Positions 1 to 4,163 of a stretch of DNA of 8,961 bases are shown piece by piece. The translations under genes were made by a program, and so were the position numbers. A model generated the notes under the pieces. That model saw only the letters and a program-made list of their open reading frames with translations, searched no databases and was not told the origin of the DNA. The DNA is from Spirochaetota bacterium (lineage in GTDB: Bacteria > Spirochaetota > JAHITG01): positions 1 through 8,961 of the forward strand of contig JAHITG010000250.1 in NCBI GenBank assembly GCA_018817865.1. Reading direction: 5' to 3'. Each line of letters starts with the position of its first letter. The stretch's first letter is position 1.

Positions 1-73
1 ATGGAAGTATCAGTATACGGCTTAGCGATAACAGGTTGGATACGGTAAATATTTTTTTTGATTCTTTTATCAT
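1..73 (-). CDS. CDP-alcohol phosphatidyltransferase family protein, N-terminus only (partial)
   Basis: Reading the minus strand from an ATG at 73 gives 24 codons that run off the left edge: a short charged start (MIKESKK) followed by FTVSNLLSLSRILILP. A start of the form 'NLLSLSRIL..P' at residues 13-24 is the usual N-terminus of CDP-alcohol phosphatidyltransferases such as PgsA, just before the first membrane helix. These inner-membrane enzymes transfer a phosphatidyl group from CDP-diacylglycerol to an alcohol in phospholipid synthesis. The catalytic motif (DGxxAR...) would lie outside the window, so the substrate cannot be assigned. A consensus promoter (90-117) lies directly upstream and would leave a leader of only about 10 nt with no clear Shine-Dalgarno. 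The family call is inference from a short but characteristic stretch. Confidence 0.6.
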   Translation of the reverse strand, partial: MIKESKKIFTVSNLLSLSRILILP

Positions 74-89
74 ATTATTGGGTGAAAGT

Positions 90-117
90 ATAATAACTAA
101 AAAAAATCGGATGTCAA
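90..117 (-). promoter_or_regulatory. sigma70-like promoter for the left-edge phosphatidyltransferase gene
   Basis: On the minus strand, TTGACA (117-112) is followed after 16 bp by TATTAT (95-90). The start of transcription would be near 83, about 10 nt before the ATG at 73, giving a very short leader. The -35 box lies 14 bp from the structured repeat at 131-265. Confidence 0.55.
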
Positions 118-130
118 GGTAAAAAGGGTT

Positions 131-265
131 GATATAAAAACAGGTGTCTGATTTTCTCATTCTCGGCCCTCATCCTGAGGGCCTCCGAGGGGCACCTCTA
201 TTTTGCCCTCCCTGGCAAAATTGACGAGGTGCCAATCCGAAAATCTAGACACCTGTTTTTATATC
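131..265. repeat. MITE-like structured inverted-repeat element
   Basis: The outer arms at 131-156 and 239-265 are reverse complements over 26 bp apart from a single one-base insertion. Inside are two further foldbacks. GGCCCTCA (165-172) pairs with TGAGGGCC (176-183), extended outward by CTCGG/CCGAG with a bulge. GGCACCTC (191-198) pairs with GAGGTGCC (226-233) and encloses TTTTGCC (201-207)/GGCAAAA (214-220). The whole would fold as a long stem carrying two hairpins. Size and architecture fit a non-autonomous palindromic element, but I see no clear target-site duplication. A structured RNA is the alternative. Confidence 0.6.
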
Positions 266-394
266 CTGTGGATCGAGCTAGGGTAAAAAAAAGTGCAGTC
301 TATCCTCCTGCGGGGAGAAAAGAGGCTGAAAAAGTAAAACCTATTACAGGTATCTTTAATTTATTAAAAATATTAAAAACCGATAATTAAATAG

Positions 395-411
395 AGGCAT
401 TTAGAATGCCT
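395..411. repeat. small perfect hairpin upstream of the 44-aa ORF
   Basis: AGGCATT (395-401) and AATGCCT (405-411) form a 7-bp stem with a 3-nt loop. It ends 9 nt before the Shine-Dalgarno AAGGAG at 421-426. It could influence translation of the small ORF; that is inference only. Confidence 0.35.
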
Positions 412-433
412 ACTTTATATAAGGAGTAATATT

Positions 434-568
434 ATGTCAGATGATTGGATCAAAAGTTGGGTAATAAAGAAGATCAAATATTATGAAAATTTTCTTAAGA
501 ACAATAATAATTCTCCTATAAGAGAAGAGATCGAAGAAGGGATTAAAATATTAAAAGAGCTTTTATAG
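434..568 (+). CDS. hypothetical 44-aa protein
   Basis: ATG at 434 to TAG at 566-568 encodes 44 residues beginning MSDDWIKSWVIKKIKYYEN. The ORF is preceded by a full AAGGAG (421-426) seven bases before the ATG, the same AAGGAG spacing class as the DUF3006 gene at 6151, which is the main reason to call it. The product is highly charged and predicted mostly helical: a basic, aromatic first half, an asparagine run (23-26), then an acidic/leucine helix (residues 29-44). It has no signal peptide, cysteines or recognisable domain. There is no clear dedicated terminator before the next promoter at 608. I do not recognise a family. It could be a small regulator or a chance ORF; the ribosome site favours a real gene. 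Confidence 0.5.
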   Translation: MSDDWIKSWVIKKIKYYENFLKNNNNSPIREEIEEGIKILKELL

Positions 569-607
569 GTACCTTCTGATTTAGAATAATACTTTTAAAA
601 AATTAAC

Positions 608-636
608 TTGAATCTTCAATTTTAAAGTTATATAAT
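608..636 (+). promoter_or_regulatory. sigma70-like promoter of the DUF192 lipoprotein gene
   Basis: TTGAAT (608-613) is followed after 17 bp by a perfect TATAAT (631-636). Transcription would begin near 643, leaving a leader of roughly 53 nt before the ATG at 696. Confidence 0.6.
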
Positions 637-695
637 AAGATACAATAAAAAGAATACTTTCAATATACATATATCAATATTAAAAGAGCAAAACC

Positions 696-1124
696 ATGAA
701 GAACAAAACCAGCAGGGCTATTATTTTCTTTTATCTGCTGCTCCTTTCTGTCGTATGTGCATGTAATAAAACCAGAGTACTTACCATAAATAGCCGGACT
801 CTGCATTCAGAAGTAGTTGATACTGAAGAAACCAGGACGAAGGGGCTGATGTACAGAAAGAGCCTTGAAGAGAATGAAGGGATGCTTTTTATCTTTGATC
901 AGAACAGGGTGGTCTCTTTCTGGATGAAGAATACATTTATTCCTTTATCAGTGGCTTTTATTGACAGCAATTATAAAATTGTGAATATAGCACAAATGTC
1001 CCCCCTTGATGAAGAGACTCATCATTATTCCTATTCTCCGGTAAAATATGCTCTTGAGGTAAACCAGGGGTGGTTTAAAAAGCATAACATAGAACCCGGT
1101 GACAGAGTACAGGGAATAAAATGA
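696..1124 (+). CDS. DUF192 family lipoprotein
   Basis: The 142-aa product begins with a basic n-region, a hydrophobic core (residues 9-20) and the sequence VCAC, whose Cys23 is a plausible lipidation site, so it is probably an exported lipoprotein. The rest is one DUF192 domain with its usual landmarks: TRTKGLMYR (46-54), EGMLFIF (61-67), FWMKNTFIPL (75-84) and YALEVNQGWF (118-127), ending in GDRV. DUF192 proteins are small, compact beta proteins of unknown biochemical role, widespread in bacteria and archaea and often exported. Length and motif order are normal. The ribosome site is weak (AGAG at 685-688). The gene looks monocistronic: a promoter at 608-636 precedes it and a strong terminator at 1148-1180 follows. 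Family membership is secure; function is not known. Confidence 0.9.
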   Translation: MKNKTSRAIIFFYLLLLSVVCACNKTRVLTINSRTLHSEVVDTEETRTKGLMYRKSLEENEGMLFIFDQNRVVSFWMKNTFIPLSVAFIDSNYKIVNIAQMSPLDEETHHYSYSPVKYALEVNQGWFKKHNIEPGDRVQGIK

Positions 1125-1147
1125 CCGTAAATAAATGGATTCAAAAT

Positions 1148-1180
1148 GCATTTTTTGAGTTTTCCGAAGAATGCTTTTTT
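1148..1180 (+). terminator. Rho-independent terminator after the DUF192 gene
   Basis: A 10-bp stem (1148-1157 with 1165-1174, including two G-T wobbles) closes a 7-nt loop and is followed directly by six T (1175-1180). It lies 24 bp past the DUF192 stop codon and just before the next promoter. Confidence 0.75.
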
Positions 1181-1189
1181 AAATTATCC

Positions 1190-1217
1190 TTGACAGGAGA
1201 AAAAATTATCCTATATT
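1190..1217 (+). promoter_or_regulatory. sigma70-like promoter of the phosphoglycerate mutase operon
   Basis: TTGACA (1190-1195) is followed after 16 bp by TATATT (1212-1217); TATTAT at 1214-1219 with an 18-bp spacer is an alternative reading. The transcript should start at about 1224-1226, which coincides with the left end of the long inverted repeat at 1225. Confidence 0.65.
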
Positions 1218-1224
1218 ATTACAG

Positions 1225-1283
1225 CTGAACTTTTAAAGAACAATGAGGATCAAATTTATCCTCATTGTTCTTTAAAAGTTCAG
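1225..1283 (+). promoter_or_regulatory. 26-bp perfect inverted repeat at the predicted 5' end of the operon mRNA
   Basis: Positions 1225-1250 and 1258-1283 are exact reverse complements (26 of 26) around a 7-nt loop (1251-1257). No T-run follows, so it is not a typical terminator. It sits between the promoter (1190-1217) and the ribosome site AGGAG (1295-1299), only 11 nt before the latter. In RNA it would be a very stable 5'-terminal hairpin, which can protect transcripts from 5'-dependent decay. As DNA it could be an operator. Which of these applies is not decidable here. Confidence 0.75.
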
Positions 1284-1306
1284 ATCACTTTATCAGGAGA
1301 TATATA

Positions 1307-2518
1307 ATGCTTTCAGAAGAATTAATAAAGAAACTGACCGTTTCCAATGAGAATAAGATCGTTCTGCTTGTAATGGATGGAGTTGGAGGTCTGCCCTTTA
1401 AAGATGGCAAGACCGAACTTGAATACGCAAAGACCCCGAATCTTGATAAACTGGCAAAAGAGTCTGCCTTGGGTTTAACGCATCCGGTCGGTGTAGGCAT
1501 CACCCCTGGTAGCGGTCCGGCTCATCTTTCCCTGTTCGGTTACGACCCCATTCGCCACCTTATCGGCCGGGGGATCCTTGAAGCAGCCGGTATCGATTTC
1601 CCGTTAACAAAACAGGACCTGGCTGCAAGAGCGAATTTTGCTACAAAAGATGATAAAGATATCATTACGGACCGCCGGGCAGGCAGGATCCCTACAGAGA
1701 AGAATGAAGAGTTGTGTGAGAAACTTCAGAAAGAGATAACTAAAATTGAGGATGTAGAGATCACTATCAGGTCAGGAAAGGAACACAGGTTCGTTGTTGT
1801 CTTCAGGGGAGAAGGACTTGAGGAGCCATTATCCGATGCAGATCCGCAGAAGACCGGTCTTAAGATCAAGTATGCCGATGCCCTTGATCCTAAAGCTGAA
1901 AAGGCTAAAAGGATCATTAATGCTTTTATTGATAGAGTAACAGAAGTCTTGAAGGATGAAAAGCAGGCTAATACCGCCTTACTGCGGGGGATCGCAAAAG
2001 TCCCGCCTATACCGTCAATGGAAGAGCTCTTTAAACTGAAACCGGCTGCTATCGCTACTTATCCGATGTATCGCGGATTGGCCCGGCTTGTTGGAATGGA
2101 TATTTTAAAAGTTAAGGGAGAGACGATCAAAGACGAGATAACCTGCTTAAAGGATAATTATAATAAATATGATTTTTTCTATATTCACATTAAAAAGACA
2201 GATTCTTACGGGGAAGACGGTAACTTTGACAGCAAAGCTAAAGTGATCGAAGAGACGGATAAGATCATCCCGGATATTTTATCATTAAAACCTTCTGTTC
2301 TGGCCATTACATCAGATCATTCAACACCATCGCTACTCTCCGGACACTCCTGGCATCCCAATCCGTTCCTGCTTCATTCTCCCTATATCAGAAAAAATGA
2401 AGTATCCCGTTTTACGGAGACGGAATGTTTAAAAGGAAGCCTTGGTATTATGTATGCTATTGATTCGTTGCCGCTGATGCTGGCCTCGGCTATGAAACTG
2501 AATAAATACGGTGCATAG
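1307..2518 (+). CDS. apgM: 2,3-bisphosphoglycerate-independent phosphoglycerate mutase, archaeal type
   Basis: This cytoplasmic glycolytic enzyme interconverts 3- and 2-phosphoglycerate and belongs to the alkaline-phosphatase superfamily. The product has 403 aa, the usual ApgM length. Visible landmarks are MDGVGG (23-28, metal ligand Asp24), TPGSGPAHLSLFGYDP (66-81, presumed nucleophile Ser69), DRRAGRIP, KKTD (296-299), SDH (336-338) and GHSWHP (346-351). By alignment to the classical enzyme, the position four after Asp299 is normally a metal-binding His but is Glu303 here; this may be a subfamily trait. ATG 1307 is chosen because AGGAG (1295-1299) precedes it; an in-frame TTG at 1265 lies inside the leader hairpin. 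It is first in an operon with the membrane protein 9 bp downstream. The related proposed homoserine kinase family is a less likely alternative, since the nucleophile motif fits ApgM better. Confidence 0.85.
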   Translation: MLSEELIKKLTVSNENKIVLLVMDGVGGLPFKDGKTELEYAKTPNLDKLAKESALGLTHPVGVGITPGSGPAHLSLFGYDPIRHLIGRGILEAAGIDFPLTKQDLAARANFATKDDKDIITDRRAGRIPTEKNEELCEKLQKEITKIEDVEITIRSGKEHRFVVVFRGEGLEEPLSDADPQKTGLKIKYADALDPKAEKAKRIINAFIDRVTEVLKDEKQANTALLRGIAKVPPIPSMEELFKLKPAAIATYPMYRGLARLVGMDILKVKGETIKDEITCLKDNYNKYDFFYIHIKKTDSYGEDGNFDSKAKVIEETDKIIPDILSLKPSVLAITSDHSTPSLLSGHSWHPNPFLLHSPYIRKNEVSRFTETECLKGSLGIMYAIDSLPLMLASAMKLNKYGA

Positions 2519-2527
2519 TATAGAATA

Positions 2528-3718
2528 ATGAATATAATAAGATCAATTTTTAAGAGTATTCTGCTGGGTCTTCCTATCATTTATTCTTTTATCAGGATAA
2601 AGACCGACCCGAGATTTTATATCATTGTTTCGATCATCTTTTTTATTATCATCCTCCTCTATAATATTTTTAAGAATAAAAATTTTTTATCTTATTGTAT
2701 CCAGATAGGGATCAGTTTTATCTTTCTGGACCTTATCCTTCACAATATTGATCATAAACAGTTTTTAAATGCATTTGGTCTGATCGACCTGAAGATCACC
2801 CTGCTGATCATTGGGACAATATTTATAAGCCTGCTATTGCGTGCCTATAAATGGAAGTTCCTTTTTCCGGGGCATAAAGAGCTGAAAGTTAGCTCCTTAT
2901 TCAAGACCGTGATCGCCGGGTTTATGGTCAATTCGATCCTGCCTGCCAGGGCCGGAGAAGTATACCGGGCTTTTTTCCTTCATAAACTGGAGAAGATCAG
3001 TAAAAGTAAGATAATGGGTACGGTAGTTCTGGAGAGGGTCTTTGACGGGCTTGTGGTGGGTATCGGGATCATTTTTATCCTGCTGCTGAAGATCATCCCG
3101 GATAAAATGTTTTACAGGGTAGGATTTTTAGGCCTCGGAGTTTATCTCTTCGCAATAGTGACTCTGGTGATCTTTTATTTCAATAAAAAATTTGTCATGA
3201 AGATCTTTAAAAAAGTATTCTTCTTTTTGTCAAAAATCCTGATGGACAAGCTTATTATTATGATGGACCGGTTCTATGAAGGATTTCACATTTTTAAAAA
3301 TTTGAAGAATCTTATAATTTTTATTTTATATACAGTGCTGGTATGGCTGGTCATCTGTGTTACCGATTACCTGTTTTTATACAGTATGGATATCTTTACT
3401 ATTTTTCCCATGGCCATCTCCCCGGTAATGTTTACCCTGCTTTTAGTCTGTCTGCTCGTGCTGGGTGTATCCATCCCTTCCGGGCCCGGAGCTATCGGCC
3501 CGTTCCATGCCAGTATCTTCTTTGCGTTTTACCTTGTTAATCCCGCTTTTGTAAAAGTGAATACATATGAATATAATGTTATTGCTTCTTTATCGATGTA
3601 TATCTGGATCTTTCAGATCATCATTTTTGTGATATCCGGAGTTTATGTTATTACACGCGAGCATATTAAACTGAAAGTAGGGGCAGACACCATTACCTCC
3701 AATGGTAAGCAGACCTGA
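2528..3718 (+). CDS. lysylphosphatidylglycerol synthase TM-region / UPF0104 family membrane protein
   Basis: A 396-aa polytopic inner-membrane protein with hydrophobic segments at about 10-22, 31-47, 57-73, 88-104, 124-138, 170-190, 197-217, 262-285, 296-315, 325-337 and 355-376. From about residue 60 on it matches the flippase-like domain of LPG synthases (PF03706): PARAGEVYRAF (139-149), ERVFDG (169-174) and PSGPGAIGPF (317-326) are the family signatures. It lacks the C-terminal aminoacyltransferase domain of MprF, so lipid or polyprenyl-glycan translocation is more likely than lysine transfer; the substrate is unknown. The N-terminus has about 50 extra residues with two helices. It starts 9 bp after the mutase stop with no good Shine-Dalgarno, so translation is probably coupled. 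No clear intrinsic terminator follows. Confidence 0.82.
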   Translation: MNIIRSIFKSILLGLPIIYSFIRIKTDPRFYIIVSIIFFIIILLYNIFKNKNFLSYCIQIGISFIFLDLILHNIDHKQFLNAFGLIDLKITLLIIGTIFISLLLRAYKWKFLFPGHKELKVSSLFKTVIAGFMVNSILPARAGEVYRAFFLHKLEKISKSKIMGTVVLERVFDGLVVGIGIIFILLLKIIPDKMFYRVGFLGLGVYLFAIVTLVIFYFNKKFVMKIFKKVFFFLSKILMDKLIIMMDRFYEGFHIFKNLKNLIIFILYTVLVWLVICVTDYLFLYSMDIFTIFPMAISPVMFTLLLVCLLVLGVSIPSGPGAIGPFHASIFFAFYLVNPAFVKVNTYEYNVIASLSMYIWIFQIIIFVISGVYVITREHIKLKVGADTITSNGKQT

Positions 3719-3749
3719 TTTTATTTTTTATGAGCCTGAAAATGCAGTG

Positions 3750-3767
3750 CGGGACCTTTAGGTCCCG
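3750..3767. repeat. perfect hairpin of the CCTTTAGG type
   Basis: CGGGACC (3750-3756), loop TTTA, GGTCCCG (3761-3767). It follows the stop of the membrane-protein gene by about 30 bp but has no T-run, so a terminator role is uncertain. A sister motif with the same TTTA loop, GGGCC-TTTA-GGCCC, occurs at 3966-3979. Confidence 0.55.
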
Positions 3768-3846
3768 TGAAGATGACACTCGATCATATAATATCCTGTT
3801 ATTAGTTTATCTTCTCTATTTTTTTTCCTGATCATTTCCTTTGGAT

Positions 3847-3877
3847 TATTTTCTTCGGATTACATCCGAAGAAAATA
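3847..3877. repeat. 14-bp perfect palindrome with 3-nt loop
   Basis: Positions 3847-3860 and 3864-3877 are exact reverse complements around TAC. The palindrome overlaps the paralogue-tail remnant and may have formed from the TTTTCTTCG unit that is also found, tandemly repeated, at 4136-4163. Confidence 0.6.
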
Positions 3878-3901
3878 GATCTCCATGCTATCTCCAACCA
3901 G
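3860..3901 (-). pseudogene. remnant of the 3' end of a paralogue of the PseG-like/methyltransferase gene
   Basis: On the minus strand this reads LVGDSMEIYFLRM and a stop, closely resembling the end of the neighbouring 596-aa protein, GDTMELYFRRK and a stop. The DNA match is an ungapped 52-bp block (3844-3895 against 4134-4185) with 41 identities by my count, continuing past the stop codon. Differences inside the coding part are conservative (Thr/Ser, Leu/Ile), as expected of a formerly coding copy. Upstream the similarity stops where a repeat-like motif and the element at 3925-4070 begin, so the rest of the copy is gone. Alternatively the block is a dispersed repeat that supplied the 3' end of both. 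Confidence 0.45.
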
Positions 3902-3924
3902 GTTGTCATTCCCGCGAAACAGAT

Positions 3925-4070
3925 TGTTGCAAAATTTATATTTATGCTATCGTAAAATGTAGCAAGGGCCTTTAGGCCCGTCTATGGAGTGAAAATAGCT
4001 TATTTTAAGCGGGGCTACTTGTGCCCGTAGGGTAAAGCCCCTTATTACATTAACCTTTAATTTTGCAACA
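3925..4070. repeat. MITE-like element with 12-bp terminal inverted repeats
   Basis: TGTTGCAAAATT (3925-3936) is exactly inverted as AATTTTGCAACA (4059-4070). The 146-bp interval contains further foldbacks: TGCTA/TAGCA around 3944-3963, GGGCC-TTTA-GGCCC (3966-3979), and GGGGCT (4011-4016) with AGCCCC (4036-4041). It encodes nothing obvious. The layout resembles the element at 131-265 without sharing its sequence. A non-autonomous mobile element is the most economical reading; I see no flanking target duplication. Confidence 0.5.
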
Positions 4071-4135
4071 GCCTGGAAAGAGGGAATCTTAAAATTATAA
4101 AATTGAAAGTAGTGATTGATACCCCAAATTTTTGA

Positions 4136-4163
4136 TTATTTTCTTCGAATTATTTTCTTCGAA
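4136..4163. repeat. 14-bp tandem duplication across a stop codon
   Basis: TTATTTTCTTCGAA occurs twice without a gap (4136-4149 and 4150-4163). The minus-strand stop codon of the fusion gene (4152-4150) is within the second copy, so the duplication also supplies a spare in-frame-looking tail just beyond the stop. Confidence 0.7.

Larger units (their letters stand above)
74..433. other. 360-bp intergenic region between divergent genes
   Basis: This gap holds the minus-strand promoter at 90-117, the inverted-repeat element at 131-265 and a small hairpin at 395-411. The part from 266 to 394 is AT-rich and I see no convincing gene there. I found no promoter of comparable quality for the small plus-strand ORF at 434; a GATAAT at 382-387 lacks a good -35 partner. 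Confidence 0.5.
3719..4149. other. 431-bp convergent intergenic region rich in palindromes
   Basis: It separates the 3' ends of the membrane protein (+) and the fusion gene (-). It contains a hairpin at 3750-3767, a 14-bp palindrome at 3847-3877, a 52-bp block similar to the tail of the fusion gene (3844-3895), a GTCATTCCCGCGAAA repeat-like motif (3905-3919) and an inverted-repeat element (3925-4070). I see no intact gene in it and no hairpin followed by a T-run on either strand. Confidence 0.6.

Noticed and set aside
1..48. Plus-strand 15-codon frame beginning with ATG at position 1
   Set aside because: It is the antisense of a minus-strand frame with a recognisable phosphatidyltransferase N-terminus and promoter; its own sequence resembles nothing.
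1225..1283. The long inverted repeat as a transcription terminator of the DUF192 gene
   Set aside because: It lacks a T-run, and a classical terminator with six T already lies at 1148-1180, upstream of the new promoter.
1265..1306. Upstream TTG start adding 14 residues to the phosphoglycerate mutase
   Set aside because: The extension is the right arm of the leader hairpin and has no ribosome site; ATG 1307 has AGGAG at a good distance.
3343..3540. 65-aa plus-strand ORF inside the membrane-protein gene
   Set aside because: It is an out-of-frame shadow of a strongly supported coding region.
131..4070. The two foldback elements as a CRISPR or other regularly spaced array
   Set aside because: They are single, unrelated in sequence and almost 4 kb apart; there are no regularly spaced direct repeats in the window.
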